Positions 1 through 10,942 are shown, counted from the stretch's first letter. The stretch: 64,000 nucleotides of DNA from Phytophthora sp. 'mugwort' (GCA_033558025.1 JAUCEF010000004.1:806001-870000); one strand, 5' to 3'. Notes: generated by a model not told the origin, from the sequence alone. Numbers and translations: made by a program.

Positions 1-1
1 G

Positions 2-1399
2 GTAACAGGTGCAGACGCTCCTAACAGCAGTCAAATGACTGAGCTTGGATGCTACCTTGAAGCGACCTGCGGCTCACACGATGAACAGACTCCCGGTAGC
101 TCACGTGCAGTGTATGAGCAGGTTGTTTCTATGCTGTCGCAGTCGCCGTCCACGTTACTGAAGGAGATTGGACTGAGCCGACTTGGAGCAATGCAGACTC
201 ACATCCAGACTGATAGTATCGCGGTGGCGGTCCGTCAAGCAGTGTTCTCTCAGTGGGAACAATTAATCGCCACCTGTGAAGATCATCACAAGTGGACAGA
301 AGCTGCTGTTTTGAACCACGTGCTGGTAACTCATGACAATGCTGGTCTATCGGTAGCTGCCGCCCACGGGAACTTTGGGCTTCGCGTGAAGGCTGTGTGG
401 TCGGCGTTACTTGCTAAGCACAAGCTGGTAGGAAGCACAGCTGCCCAACGCGTGTTCGATGTCCCAAACCCCGACCTCTCTAGTCACTTTGCGGCTGTGT
501 TTGAAGAGCTGCTGACTTTCATTGAGGGACGTTCTGGCGATGACAATCTGAAGACGTTGCGGTTTGCAGAGATGGCGACGGTGGCGTTGGGCAACTTGTT
601 AGTACGCCATAATGACTCGTGTAGTGGCTCTGAAGGTGCTGCACAACGCAGTGCGTTGACATGGCAGCTCGAGCGACAACAGGCGCTGCAAACACGCGTT
701 CAGGCACAGTTTCAAGTGGGCATCGCAATTAACAGGAAGATTTCAGCTCGGAACGACGAAGACGTAATGTGCTGGTCAGCTCTCTTTGCACGAGGCGTCT
801 GGGGGGCTCATTTGTTGACTTGGTACACTACATACGCGTATGCAGAGCTCAGGGACTCGGAAGACGCCACGGAAGCGGTCATTTTGATCCATTGGGAGGC
901 CCACAACCTCGAGGTGGCACTTCAGCTGCTTCTGATGTGTCCATTCGATGGGCTACGAGACAAGTACGTCGATCGCGCGTTGTCAGCTGTACAACAATTG
1001 CCACAGGGATCCGTCAGCTGGTCTAGAGTCATGGAGTTAGCACTGCTGCGCTTTGATGTCGCTGTATTGTTGCAGCACGGCCTTCACTCGTCGATTGTGG
1101 TGTTCCTGCTGCAAGACACCAACAGAAACTCAGCACTCTGGACGTCCAGCGGGGACTACGTCGTATGCGCGTTGGTGACACAGGGAGAGTTTGCCGCTGC
1201 TGGTCGACTAACATGCGCGCTGCGTCATGCCCACCCGCTGCTCTGGGACGTCGAGAGCGCTCGTCTACTGCTGGCCAACCACCTCCGATCGCTGGCATCG
1301 TCATCTGTACAGCACAAGAGCAAGAGTATCAGCAAGACCGACCTACAGCACGCAGTTTACGTCCAGACCTCGCGTCGCCTTGCAGAGACGTTCCTATAA
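2..1399 (+). CDS. Partial large helical protein, C-terminal part (unrecognised)
   Basis: The reading frame is open from the first bases of the window, so this is the 3' end of a longer gene; the first ATG at position 35 is probably internal. About 465 residues are visible. They are mostly hydrophobic alpha-helical stretches without obvious motifs, membrane segments or low complexity, and the protein ends in a lysine/serine-rich tail. The texture recalls helical-repeat (tethering or coat-like) proteins, but I recognise no family and make no functional claim. The end converges on the EMC8/9 gene on the other strand, about 90 bp away. Base composition and frame integrity match a functional housekeeping gene rather than a transposon. 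Confidence 0.75.
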   Translation, partial: VTGADAPNSSQMTELGCYLEATCGSHDEQTPGSSRAVYEQVVSMLSQSPSTLLKEIGLSRLGAMQTHIQTDSIAVAVRQAVFSQWEQLIATCEDHHKWTEAAVLNHVLVTHDNAGLSVAAAHGNFGLRVKAVWSALLAKHKLVGSTAAQRVFDVPNPDLSSHFAAVFEELLTFIEGRSGDDNLKTLRFAEMATVALGNLLVRHNDSCSGSEGAAQRSALTWQLERQQALQTRVQAQFQVGIAINRKISARNDEDVMCWSALFARGVWGAHLLTWYTTYAYAELRDSEDATEAVILIHWEAHNLEVALQLLLMCPFDGLRDKYVDRALSAVQQLPQGSVSWSRVMELALLRFDVAVLLQHGLHSSIVVFLLQDTNRNSALWTSSGDYVVCALVTQGEFAAAGRLTCALRHAHPLLWDVESARLLLANHLRSLASSSVQHKSKSISKTDLQHAVYVQTSRRLAETFL

Positions 1400-1489
1400 A
1401 CAGCAGCTAACCAGCAGTCTGAGCTCATTCGTAGACCAAATAACAGCTCGTTTTTGAATGAAATCTGAGTACTGCGTCTGCTTTGGCCT

Positions 1490-2156
1490 CTATACGTTGA
1501 GCTTGAGCAGCTCCACCACGTGCAGGTTCCGCCAGTCCAGACTGGGGTCCTCCAGATGCTCCTCGAAGTCCACGACGTCCTTCTGCACCTTTTGTTGGAG
1601 CCCCTGGCTCAGCGTCCTGGTCGCATTGTCCTCCACCTTGAGACGGTTGTCCACCTTGGTCCAGCCGCGCTTGACGTCCTTAAGCAGGAACTGTAGCCCC
1701 GTCTTGGCCTCACTGCTGAGCTGCTGGCCATCCAGCTAGACAGCCACCATACAAACATCAAGTCAGACGCTAAAAATAACGTTTTAGGCTAGAAATAGAA
1801 CACACCACTAAGACGCAGGCACGGGAGCAATTATGTTCCACCTGATCCGCAACTTTCTGGGCGAAATGGCTGAGTCCATTGCCCGAATCAGATGGCGAGT
1901 ACCCACTTCCGGCAAAGTAAAAGCCCACGATCTGCAACTTTTGACTTTTCTGGCAATAGGCGTCCACCATGGCGCACGCGATCTCCAGCAGTGGGGCCAG
2001 CGGCGCCTCGTGGTGGAACAGCGGCACAGCGTCCGAGATGGAGAAACCCTGACCCTGTTCCTGGCCGAGAAGAAGGCCGCACACGGCGTTCGCGGGTCGT
2101 TTTGCCGCGTGCAGCGCCAGCTTGACGTACGTCTGGGACGCCACCGAGTACTCCAT
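1490..2156 (-). CDS. ER membrane protein complex subunit 8/9 (UPF0172 family)
   Basis: Two exons (2156-1806 and 1735-1490) give 198 residues, the usual EMC8/9 length. The 70-nt intron has GT-AG ends and leaves phase 0. The N-terminal part matches the MPN-like fold of the family: a start MEYSV, then 'YVKLALHAAKRP' and 'VCGLLLG', followed by the 'QIVGFYFA' strand. The C-terminal exon ends with the family's 'VDFEEHL' and a tryptophan-containing helix. EMC8/9 is a cytosolic subunit of the ER membrane protein complex, which inserts tail-anchored and multipass membrane proteins. An in-frame extension 5' of the chosen ATG exists but is AT-rich and lacks family similarity, so I started at 2156. The family is clear; EMC8 versus EMC9 is not meaningful outside vertebrates. 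Confidence 0.85.
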
Positions 2157-2451
2157 GGATATCGAGGTCTTTGACTTGAAGAATGTATGCTTTAAGGGGA
2201 GCAGCGTTGGAATGATCTTATACAGGGAGGCAATGGTGAGCAAAGTGTTCTTGTATAGAGATGTTAATGTCTTGAAATAGGGGTAGTGACATCCGCGCTT
2301 CAGTTTGCGTGGCTCTGGTGTGGCTCTTTTCTGAGTCGCGTGGCCATCCGGAACCTGAGACCTCGTGCTCTGCATGTCTGTGTCTCTGCTGCTGCTCTGA
2401 GCGCACGACTGTCCCCCATTGCTCGATCAATAGTCGCGCATATCTGCAGCC

Positions 2452-3896
2452 ATGACCACGCAAAGCAAGAGGAAGTTCCAGCGCTCACCGTCCATCACGT
2501 CGTCGTCTTCTGACTCTTCTGACTCGTCCGACGCGTCGTCCTCTTCGTCAACGACTTCGTCCTCTTCCGACGATGAGGCCTCAGAGCCGTTCAACACGTC
2601 GAAAGGACCGCGCTTCCCGTCTATCCCCGCTCCTGTTTTCCCTCCGAAAGTGGAGCGCGCAGTCCACAACGCCAAGAAGAAGCACCGATCAGGTATAACA
2701 CCTTCCACAATCCGTCCATCGAGTTAAGGCCGTTTGCATTGGAGTAGGAGCTCACCGTTTATCGCTATGCATTCGATGTGATGCCAGATATTGACCCGGA
2801 AGCTTGGAATCGTGAGGGTTTCGCCGGTTCAAACGTTTGCGACTTGCCACTGGACGACTCGAACCCAATAAAGCGCGAGCACTGCAGCGAATTGAGCGTC
2901 AAGAGGTTCATTGACGAATATGAGCGCCCGGAAGTGCCGGTGGTAATTGACGGAATCCCAGAGGCGGAAAGGTGGGGTGCTGTCAAGCACTGGTCGATCA
3001 AGAGGTTGCGGAAGGACTACAAGCGCGTGGAGCTCAAGTGCGGCGAAGACGACTATGGCAAGTCGATTCGAATGAAGTTCAAGTACTTTATGACCTACTT
3101 GACCAACCAGACGGACGACAGCCCGCTGTACATCTTTGACAGTACTTTTGACGACCACAAGGACACCAAACCGCTGCTGGACGACTACAAAGTGCCCAAA
3201 TACTTCCCTGAGGATCTCTTCTCCTTGGTGGGTGAGGACAGACGACCGCCGTACCGCTGGTTCTTGGTTGGACCGAAGCGTTCAGGCACGACGCTGCATC
3301 TGGACCCGCTTGGCACCAGCGCGTGGAACACTTTAATCGTAGGACGCAAGCGCTGGGTTCTTTTCCCGCCGCATGTGCCCAAAAACCTCGTGAATGGCAA
3401 GAAGCACGTCCGCGACGATGAAGACGACGAAGCCGTGAATTACTTTATGGATCTGCTGCCACGTCTGAAGCGAGCAAGTCCACCAGAGACACTGCAGTGC
3501 ATCGAGTTCATGCAGTATCGTGGTGAGACGGTGTTTATCCCTGGTGGCTGGTGGCACGCTGTCTTCAATGTGGACGACACAGTAGCAGTCACGCAGAACT
3601 TCTGCAGCTCCCAGAACTTCCCCACTGTGTGGCGCAAGACTCGTAGCGGTCGAAAGCGCATGGCCGTCAAGTGGTTGAAGAAACTGGAGACCCACACTCC
3701 AGAGCTTGCAGCATTGGCTACAATGCTTAACCAACAAGACAAGTACGTCATGTACAGCAAAGAGCGTAGCAGCCGCGAGTCTTCCGTCTCGTCTAGCTCG
3801 CACAAGAGGAAGAAGAAGAGTAGCGACCATCAGGACGAGCTCCACGAGTCCTCACAATACTCGCACCATAGCGGAAAGAAGAAAAAGAAATGCTAG
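2452..3896 (+). CDS. JMJD6: JMJD6-like JmjC-domain 2-oxoglutarate/Fe(II) oxygenase
   Basis: Exon 1 (2452-2692) encodes a Ser/Asp-rich N-terminus; a 95-nt GT-AG intron separates it from exon 2 (2788-3896). The protein is 449 residues. The JmjC core is very similar to animal JMJD6: 'KCGEDDYGKSIRMKFKY', 'PPYRWFLVGPKRSGT', then the iron-binding H251-x-D253 in 'HLDPLGTSAWN' and the second iron ligand H337 in 'GGWWHAVFN'. All three metal ligands and the 2-oxoglutarate-binding neighbourhood are present. JMJD6 is a nuclear lysyl hydroxylase acting on splicing regulators, with disputed arginine demethylase activity. The C-terminal tail is Ser/Lys/His-rich with several KKKK-type blocks, consistent with nuclear localisation. 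The family assignment is strong; the substrate in oomycetes is unknown. Confidence 0.92.
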
Positions 3897-4024
3897 GAAT
3901 TCGGTCAAATACTACTGTAATACCGGTAGTCACAATAGTAACTGGCGAAAGTAGATGGACTCCTGAGATTTTTTAGAACAAAAAACAACAGATATTTCGT
4001 CACGAGATAACATCTACGCGTACT

Positions 4025-5518
4025 CTAGGAACAATTAGTGGCCATGTCAAGAAGCGTCCGGATATTCTGGTAGCTGAGCCCCACTTCCGTGACGAGGCTC
4101 AGATCCGGGCGAGCTTTTGGAAACCAGAGGAAATCCGGGTGGTCTGATTGCGACTCTCCTATCCACTCTCCACCAAGGATATTGTAGTCATTATCCAACT
4201 CCAGCAGATATTTGTACGTTTTACTGCTCTCGTAGGTCGACGAAGCACGACCAGAAGCCACGAGTCCTCCATCCTCATAAGTCTCAACCATCCAGGACAC
4301 ACTCGTCTCGATGTACATGATGCGTTGAGCCTCGTTGTTGAATGGATACGTTGGCACGTGGAAATACTGCATAGCAGCCTCATTCGGTGTCAATTCCGTT
4401 TGAGTGAGCACCTTGTAGCTGTTAACGGGCTGGTTCCAGACCTCGGCACCAGCTGTGATGTCCATAACAACGGAAGCATTGAAGCGGCCGAGGATGTTGG
4501 AAAGCGCGACGTGCATGAAGCCTGGGCCGAGATCACGACGCGAGGAATCAACGTAGCGACCGTATTCGTCCTTGTTGTCGCCATTGTTGGGGTCGTAGAA
4601 CCTCGCACCTGTAAAGACCGTAGCGAGGTTTGCTCCATCGTAGATTTGGGATACTAAAGCTTTAATGTCCATGGGCTGGAATGTCACGCCGTTGTAGTCA
4701 ACAGCGCAGTTTGGCTCCGGTTCAAGCAGTGCTGCCGGTGCCCACGCGTGGCAAATACCGTACCAGGTCGGAATGCAGTAGCCTTGAGACTCGCCATCGC
4801 GTCGAGCACAGACGCTGCCATCACGTTTGCTAGCGCAGTCCCAATTCGTCCAACACGAGCTACCAGACGCTGCCATTGAATCGACACCACTGGACTTTGA
4901 GACGCTTGTCATGAGGACATCAGGGTCCAGACCAAAGGCACTGGCGTACTTTTCCGTCGCGCTGGGCTCGCTAGCGGATTTCCAACGGTAGTTGATCCCA
5001 TCGAGATAGATAGCCCAGTAGCTGCTGGGCCACGGCGTGACGTAGTAGGCTGCATTCGATGCCAAGTTGTGGATGTTGAGCTCCAAAGTCGTGCCGAAAT
5101 GGCTTTCCAGCTTCTGGAGATCAGTGCTGCTCGCTTCCAGACTGCGTTCTCCATTGGTAACCACAGAGCTCTTGTACACGGTGGATTGCTCGGTCGAAGC
5201 CGAGCTCTTGGAAGTTGTAGACGTGGTTGAACGCGTCTTGCCGCCGTCGCTGGTAGTTGTGCTGGTGCTGGTGGAGCTGCTGTTGGAGCTGTGGAATGTC
5301 GTGACCTTGTATTCATGCACCTCGTACGTGAGCACGCTCATGTCTGTGCCAAGTGCAATGCCACCGAAGGCTGGACTCGTGTGCGATAACGACAAAGCAC
5401 TGGAGACGATAGTCACGGGGTTGTTCGCAAACGGCGTCCCCGTTGCTCCGGACAGCAGCCCCATGAGCGTTGCAACATTGGCCACAAGAGATGGCGAAAA
5501 GTACCGAGTCGACCTCAT
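4025..5518 (-). CDS. Secreted transglutaminase elicitor (GP42/M81-type) with Pep-13-like motif
   Basis: A single exon encodes 497 residues. I chose the ATG at 5518 because it opens with a plausible signal peptide ending near 'LLSGATG' and lies about 40 nt after an oomycete core-promoter-like sequence. Residues about 75-115 are a Ser/Thr-rich, probably O-glycosylated linker. The core has the oomycete transglutaminase elicitor hallmarks: a Cys-rich 'CWTNWDCASK' region and the active-site segment 'YGICHAWAP' with candidate catalytic Cys256. Residues 360-372 read VWNQPVNSYKVLT, aligning with the Pep-13 peptide VWNQPVRGFKVYE of Phytophthora cell-wall GP42; the Trp and Pro known to matter for elicitation are kept while the centre differs. 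The enzyme crosslinks Gln and Lys residues in cell-wall proteins and is sensed by some plants. Confidence 0.92.
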   Translation of the reverse strand: MRSTRYFSPSLVANVATLMGLLSGATGTPFANNPVTIVSSALSLSHTSPAFGGIALGTDMSVLTYEVHEYKVTTFHSSNSSSTSTSTTTSDGGKTRSTTSTTSKSSASTEQSTVYKSSVVTNGERSLEASSTDLQKLESHFGTTLELNIHNLASNAAYYVTPWPSSYWAIYLDGINYRWKSASEPSATEKYASAFGLDPDVLMTSVSKSSGVDSMAASGSSCWTNWDCASKRDGSVCARRDGESQGYCIPTWYGICHAWAPAALLEPEPNCAVDYNGVTFQPMDIKALVSQIYDGANLATVFTGARFYDPNNGDNKDEYGRYVDSSRRDLGPGFMHVALSNILGRFNASVVMDITAGAEVWNQPVNSYKVLTQTELTPNEAAMQYFHVPTYPFNNEAQRIMYIETSVSWMVETYEDGGLVASGRASSTYESSKTYKYLLELDNDYNILGGEWIGESQSDHPDFLWFPKARPDLSLVTEVGLSYQNIRTLLDMATNCS

Positions 5519-5545
5519 GAAGCTTGGACAACTGCGGTGAGAAGG

Positions 5546-5562
5546 CAAGTTAGAAAATGACA
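5546..5562 (-). promoter_or_regulatory. Oomycete Inr/FPR-like core promoter of the transglutaminase gene
   Basis: On the minus strand this reads TTGTCATTTTCTAACTT, close to the known oomycete core GCTCATTYYNCAWTTT (TCATTTTC matches the initiator half). It sits about 40 nt before the ATG at 5518 and argues for that start codon. Similarity was judged by eye. Confidence 0.5.
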
Positions 5563-6610
5563 ATGCGGTGAAGCTTGCGCCACCTCGCAGTTATTCTGTC
5601 GAGAGCTTGATAAAAACTCATGGATGTCGAGATATCCTCAGGCCACGAACAGGAAGAAACGACACGTTAGTGTTCGACAGATGGAGAAGATCTGGTAAAC
5701 ATGTCAACGCCGTTTTAGCGGAAGGTGACTCGGGTCGAGGCTCACGCTTTTGTACGAAAATAGCTATTGACGTTATGCCTGACAGCTCGAAAGCCGGAGT
5801 TTACCAGCTACCAGTCGGTGGTTCTTATGCTACAAAGTCCCTCATGATGTATAATAGCTGTGTAGGCAGACTCTCCTTTGCCGAATCTACATTTAATGAG
5901 CTCGCAACCGACATCGCGTTCACTCAGTACCGACAGCAGGCTCGTTCTACGACTGGAAAATGATCGCCAGACTGCCACTTGAAGCGCGCGGGTCGGCACA
6001 AAGACGACGTTGAGCACCTTTTAGTGTGTGAGACCTGCGCCGATTGGTATTCACAGCTGCATCGATGCAGAGGCGTCTCGGATTCTATGGCGCGTGGCAA
6101 CCACAACATGAAAAATGTCATTGTTCCCACGACTGGATGGAAGTCAAGACAGAGCACTATCTCGCCCTTTGCAAAGCCCCGTATGTATGCAACAGTAACA
6201 TCAGTACCGCATATTGAAGAGGCGCCAAGCGTCGACGCCAAGTAAGTCTGCCATGTACAGTACAGTACAGCCGCGCTTCTGCTGGTCCGGTCAATCCATA
6301 ACGGTCACGTATACAAATTTTCAAGTTGTCGTAGTTCAGCACGGCCGGGAGTGAACCGGATACTCCGGGGTGACCAGCTGCGTTTACGATCACCCCGAGA
6401 CGGGACGCGGCTATTGACACAATTTGGTTAACGCATAACCAGGCCTCTTCTAAATAGGCGCTCAGCCTACTGCGCTTACTTCATCTATAGATAGGCGTTT
6501 TTGAGACCTAGAATTAGGCGCTTAGTTTAGGAATGTACCAAGTAACTCCCAAAATCAAAAGTGGGTATTCGATAACGGATACAATATTAAGTTAGTGCGT
6601 GTTTTCCACA
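5563..6610. other. Intergenic stretch without a supported gene
   Basis: Open frames of 70-130 codons occur here on both strands, but none shows a signal peptide, a domain or a codon pattern like its neighbours. The right-hand part, with repeated 'TAGGCG' words near 6455-6520, may be the non-coding end of the hAT relic that follows. Confidence 0.5.
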
Positions 6611-6617
6611 CTATCTT

Positions 6618-7240
6618 TTATTTCTCAGCTAAAGCGATCAACTCGAAGTACGACGTGGCTTGCAGTTGGCCTTTAGTGGTGTAGTTGCTGACTGACGCCC
6701 GCTGATCGCTCTTGACTTGCTTGAGAAAGCTGAAATCACTTTCCACGGTGTGCGTTCCTAGTGTTCTTGACGCTAAACAAGCGAGAAAGACTGCAAGTTT
6801 ATTGAATTCATGGCTACTACCCACAGTGACGCTGCTTTCATGAAGTCAGTCTGGCCGGCACCGTCAATAAGGCGTTTAAATGTGCTGTCGTTGGCGTATC
6901 GTTTGTACCAGCCTCTACCACCGTTTCAGATATCTAGATCACGCCGGAATCGTTCAAATGTGCCTTTAGTCTGTTCTCATGCATACTGAGCAGCTTCTTG
7001 AAGTCTCTTACCCCACATCCTACAATGTATGTTGGCATCTCTACCAGCTGCGTGATTTCCGCTTGAACTCCTAGCTTGATGCGCTGTATGACTGCAATAA
7101 ACTTTATGATAGTATCCGCCAGACCATGAACAGTGAAGGCACATGTGAGAGCTGCACTCGGTTTTCTTTGCAGGATATGAAGTTTAGCTTCCTGGATCGC
7201 CTGAATACCCAGTACTCCAGGTGAATGAAAATAGGTGCTT
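6618..7240 (-). pseudogene. hAT-type transposase relic (C-terminal half)
   Basis: The last 68 codons (6824-6618) contain a 'SRTLGTHTVESDFSFLK' segment of the kind found in the hAT C-terminal dimerisation region. Upstream on the same strand, in other frames, I can read 'LTCAFTVHGLADTIIKF' and 'IVGCGVRDFKKLL', interrupted by stop codons. The parts are in the order expected for one decayed transposase. The catalytic part is not identifiable. The relic lies between the transglutaminase gene and the first EPIC gene. Confidence 0.6.
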
Positions 7241-7695
7241 TCAAGATTTTAGAATAGTGTTATGGCCTTTTCGTAGCACACCGCCTATTTAAGAGTTATA
7301 CGGTATAACGGTTCACCCGGCTCGCTTGTGACAGCTCTGAGCCCATTACGGCTCCTCTTTCCTGAAGAAGTCCTGGACTTAATATCCATGTGCAGAGTAC
7401 ATATACGCGGTAGATATTTTTTCAGAACGGGTGTTTCACCCCTCCAGTAAAATGAGTCGGGACCACCTCAACATACAAACTTAAGTGACCCCGGATGGTG
7501 TCAATAGTAACTCTCCACCACAGAAGATCATGGAGAAGATGGGCAGCCAAGACTGTGTGCACGTCGAGCATGCGACAAATTCAGTGGGGCGGGGATGCCT
7601 CTCACTTTATAACTCGAACGTTTGCGACCACACTGTCCAAGCCAAACTCCAGCAGCTTCGAGATCATCCTTCTGGTCCGACCTCCTCCAGTAGCC

Positions 7696-8082
7696 ATGAC
7701 TTTCACTCGCTCTGTCGCTCTTCTTGCCAGCTTGACGCTAGCTGTCTCCACCGCTCAGAGAGCGACGATTCTCGGCGGCTACTCGCAAAAAACCGCCACC
7801 AGCGACGACATTGAGATCCTCACGCAGGCGGCGGGCAATGCCAGCATGTATAACGAAGACGTGACTACGAGAATCTGCCTGATCGCCATTGAGGGTCTAG
7901 CCACACAAACCGTGGCCGGCACCAACTACAAGTTCCAGGTGGCAGGCTGTGCCGTGGACTCGGACGAAGAGCTGGGAGCCTGTGACAACCGCAACTGCGA
8001 CTACTCCAGCTACGATATCGTGATCTTCTCGCAGCCGTGGACGGACACCCTCGAAGTGACGTCTATCACACCGACGGAGTAA
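7696..8082 (+). CDS. EPIC-type extracellular cystatin-like cysteine protease inhibitor
   Basis: The 128-residue product begins with a clear signal peptide ([20 protein letters not shown]). The mature protein has all three cystatin contact elements: an N-terminal glycine pair in 'ILGGYS', the first hairpin loop QTVAG (consensus QxVxG), and the second loop Pro-Trp in 'FSQPWTD'. Four cysteines follow. The sequence resembles the Phytophthora EPIC1/EPIC2 proteins, apoplastic effectors that inhibit papain-like proteases of host plants such as the tomato defence proteases PIP1 and RCR3. The open frame extends upstream but the signal peptide fixes the ATG. A CTCACTTT initiator-like word lies at 7601, about 95 nt before the ATG. 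The gene is an intact island between hAT and MULE debris. Confidence 0.93.
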   Translation: MTFTRSVALLASLTLAVSTAQRATILGGYSQKTATSDDIEILTQAAGNASMYNEDVTTRICLIAIEGLATQTVAGTNYKFQVAGCAVDSDEELGACDNRNCDYSSYDIVIFSQPWTDTLEVTSITPTE

Positions 8083-8554
8083 AATACCTCGTGAAACCCA
8101 CCCCAGACCTTACTTACTTTATAAGCACTGATGCCTCTGGGCTGAATAAATGGAGCACCTCTTGACTAAAGGTTGTTGGTGTCCGTAGTCCAAGAGACGA
8201 CAGAGCAGCATAAATGAAAAGTTCCACTTTGCTTTTCTGCATCAAATTACATACAGCACAATGATCTAGCCATCGCGGCTTCAATGGGGAAACGACTGTC
8301 CATTCTCTTTTGAAAAAGAAAAATATAGAATGCACAGCGAGAATGTTTCAGCTACAGCGCCAGTTATCCGTCAGAAATATTGGGAGCAGACCGAGGGGAC
8401 AAAACTTCGACAGTCTTCCTGTTAAAACCGACTGGTCTGAACATTCGTGTATTAATACATGTACCGTATTCCACAGGTTCTCTGGTAAGAAGTCCATTTC
8501 AAGTCATTGGTAAAAATGGATAAAGTGGTATTAATCCTAAAACTCAGCGGTAAC

Positions 8555-8880
8555 GTCGCTCCGTCCGTCCGTCCGTCTGTCACGCCATAACGTGATTCTA
8601 GACGCAATATGATTGGCTGCCGAGCGCAGCGAAGGCGGGCCGCCGTTGGCTAAAATAGCATGGCTGCCGAGCGCAGCGAAGGCGGCCCTCATTCGCTAAA
8701 ACAATCTTTCACCAAAGGCGGCCGTTGGTGGCAATATAATTAAACGATTGGTTGAAAATTAAATACTTTTTATGTGGGCCTGACCGCCTCCGCTGCGCTC
8801 CGACGGGCTTTCAATATACTGGGTCCAAAACTAAACCCACCGCCGCGTACGCGGCGGCGCTCGGCTAGTAGGAGTTCAAA
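8555..8880. repeat. MITE-like repeat with GCAGCGAAGGCGG words in both orientations
   Basis: A short CCGT(C/T) microsatellite at about 8558-8580 is followed by two direct copies of 'GGCTGCCGAGCGCAGCGAAG' (about 8611 and 8662) and by an inverted relative, 'CCGCCTCCGCTGCGCTCCG', near 8786-8804. The interior is AT-rich and non-coding. Direct plus inverted ends around a short AT-rich core suggest a miniature or solo transposon terminus, perhaps related to the MULE downstream. No target-site duplication could be fixed by eye. Confidence 0.45.
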
Positions 8881-9124
8881 CATAGGGAAAGTAAAGCTTT
8901 GAGTTCGCGTTTTTTTTGCGTTTTTGTTTTCAAAATGCGTGGCTGCCACTCAGTTGCACTCGCGATATGGTAAGTATCCGACCATATATAATTCGGAAAT
9001 TATGCTGCCTATGTTTTCTAATCCATGTATTGACCAGGTCTTAGTTCATGCATTGTCCTTGTTGTATTTTATGAATTTTCAAAATTACTTACGCAGCTCA
9101 TTTCGATTTGACGCGCGGAAGCAC

Positions 9125-9430
9125 ACACGCCACGAGTGGAGAAGCTGCCACGTCCCCTCCTCCACCGAGAAGCTGCTACGCCCCCTCCGCCGCCGAGAAG
9201 CTGCCACGCCACCCTCCGCCGCCGAAAAGCTGCCGCCCCTCCCCTTCCCCGCCGCTCTTCCTGCCACACGTGGCGAATCAAGCTGCGCACGCCGAGACAC
9301 GCTGCCCCACACGCCGAGACGCCGAGACGAGCTTCGCGGACACGACACGAGCTGCCCCACACCACAAGCTGCCTCGCTGTCGCTTCGAGAGCCCCCCCCC
9401 TGCTAGATACAAAGACACGAGCTCCGCGAC
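9125..9430. repeat. GC-rich minisatellite-like stretch
   Basis: Units around 'GAGAAGCTGCCACGCCCCCT' and 'CCGCCGCCGAGAAGCTGC' recur about four times between 9135 and 9240 and degrade into C-rich sequence up to 9410. Open frames on both strands here are Pro/Arg/Ala-rich by-products of the repeat and are not called as genes. Confidence 0.6.
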
Positions 9431-9675
9431 ACAAGCCAGACCAAGTCTAGTCTGCAGCTAAGGTAAAAATTTCACTACACTCTGTACGCTGCTTACACTT
9501 ACCGTTTCACTTACACACACCTTTCGTCGTTGCAGCCCGTGAAGGTTTCGCAGCCGTTCGTCCACGCGGAACGGTGTTAGCAGCCCCTAAACGGTGTGGA
9601 GACGTCGTGACTGTTGTTGAGTGCATGTGTGGGGAGGCCAATTATTGACCATGTTTTCTCTACGTTTTTTGTAGT

Positions 9676-10150
9676 GTGGGCATCATAGTGCGGCCCAGCA
9701 ACACGGACAGAATTCAGAAACGACTGAAAGAGGAAGAGAGACAAGAGAAAGTTGCAGCTGAGAATACGAAAGCCGCTAAAGAGGAAGAAGTAGCTGAAGA
9801 AGCTGAGGAGGAGGAAGAAGCTGAGGAGGAGGAAGAAGCTAAGGAGGAGGTAGCAGAGGAGGGGAGTGATGATGAAAGTGAGCGCTCTGATCGGAGTTCT
9901 GATGGCAGAGATTTGTCAAAAAGGAGATCGCCATCTGAGAGCTCAGACCAGCTACATTACGTACCTGCCATGAAGAAGCATCACAAGTCCTGGGCTAGCT
10001 TTGAAGCGTACTTGAACAAATATGAGCATCGGATAAACACGGTGTTAGTGATCATTGAAACCCTCAATCCGGTTGAGGAACTAGCGTCTGAAGAAGCAGA
10101 AGATATACCTTAACAAGCCGGCTTCGGAGATACCGCTTGTGCCCGAAGCT
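9676..10150 (+). pseudogene. MULE N-terminal acidic region and start of FAR1-like domain
   Basis: After a Gly-Ile-Ile start the frame has a long Glu/Lys coiled-coil-like stretch, an Asp/Ser-rich patch, then 'KSWASFEAYLNKYEHR', typical of the segment before the FAR1-type zinc domain in oomycete MULEs. Downstream, in shifted frames, 'YICTHGWKVRSRS' looks like the beginning of that zinc domain. No in-frame ATG is obvious at the beginning; the first codon lies just after an intron-like TTTTTTGTAG. This is an exon-like remnant rather than an independent gene. Confidence 0.55.
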
Positions 10151-10804
10151 ATGGATTCCTATTAGCGACTCTACATTTGCACTCATGGGTGGAAAGTGCG
10201 ATCGCGCTCAACTGCGTGCCGGCCCGTTCAGCGGGTGACCTTTGCTGGCTGCAAGCTTCGGTTCCTCGCCCAACTCTACGAACTACGTCTGGGAGTGGTG
10301 GATCGAGATTAAGCTGGAGTTCTACGGTCACAACCATCACGTGTCTGAAGAAGTATTCCGTTCGTATCCGAGCATCCGCCAGGTCGCGGATGATTCTCCG
10401 ATAATGAGCAATGTGGAGCTACTCGTGATGAGTGGAACCAAACCGAGCAGGATCTACGACTACATTCGTGACAACTCTATCCACCGCGCGAAGATGCGGG
10501 ACATTTACAATCTCGTGACTCGCATCAAAGCAGCGGGATCGTGTGGAGTGTTTGCATCGTGCGGGTCACGCCTCGACTAATCTAAGTTATGCATTCGATT
10601 GTTTAGGTGGGGAACTTTCCGACGAGGATCAAGTGGCTGAACTTCGTGTCAATTTCAACCTGCAAGCAGAGAGGATGTGTCGACGGTGAATGAAAATGCT
10701 GGAGGACAGACGGCCGTCACCTCCATTAATTCGCAGCACATGCGGAAGCTGTATCACAGCTTCCCGGAGCTGTTGCTGATCGACTGCACTCATAAGACCA
10801 ACAG

Positions 10805-10942
10805 GTACGGCGATCACGTCTTACTTCCATGTATTGGCCATGTTTTCATGTTAGCATTCATCATGTATTGACCATGTACCCACCATGAACTGACCATGTT
10901 TTATATGATGTGTATTGGCCATGTCCGGACATGTTACCGCAG
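10805..10942 (+). other. Intron in MULE transposase, filled with TGTATTGRCCATG words
   Basis: The intron lies between Arg-coding AG and G; joining gives '...THKTNR' followed by 'YNYQLCM', a continuous MULE core. Inside are at least three variants of TGTATTGRCCATGT plus a related ACTGACCATG word. Confidence 0.6.

Noticed and set aside
5568..5963. 131-codon frame beside the transglutaminase gene
   Set aside because: Starts without ATG context, no domain or signal peptide; most likely chance opening.
8924..9461. Overlapping 90-160-codon frames on both strands
   Set aside because: All arise from the GC-rich GAGAAGCTGCC repeats and are Pro/Arg-rich low complexity.
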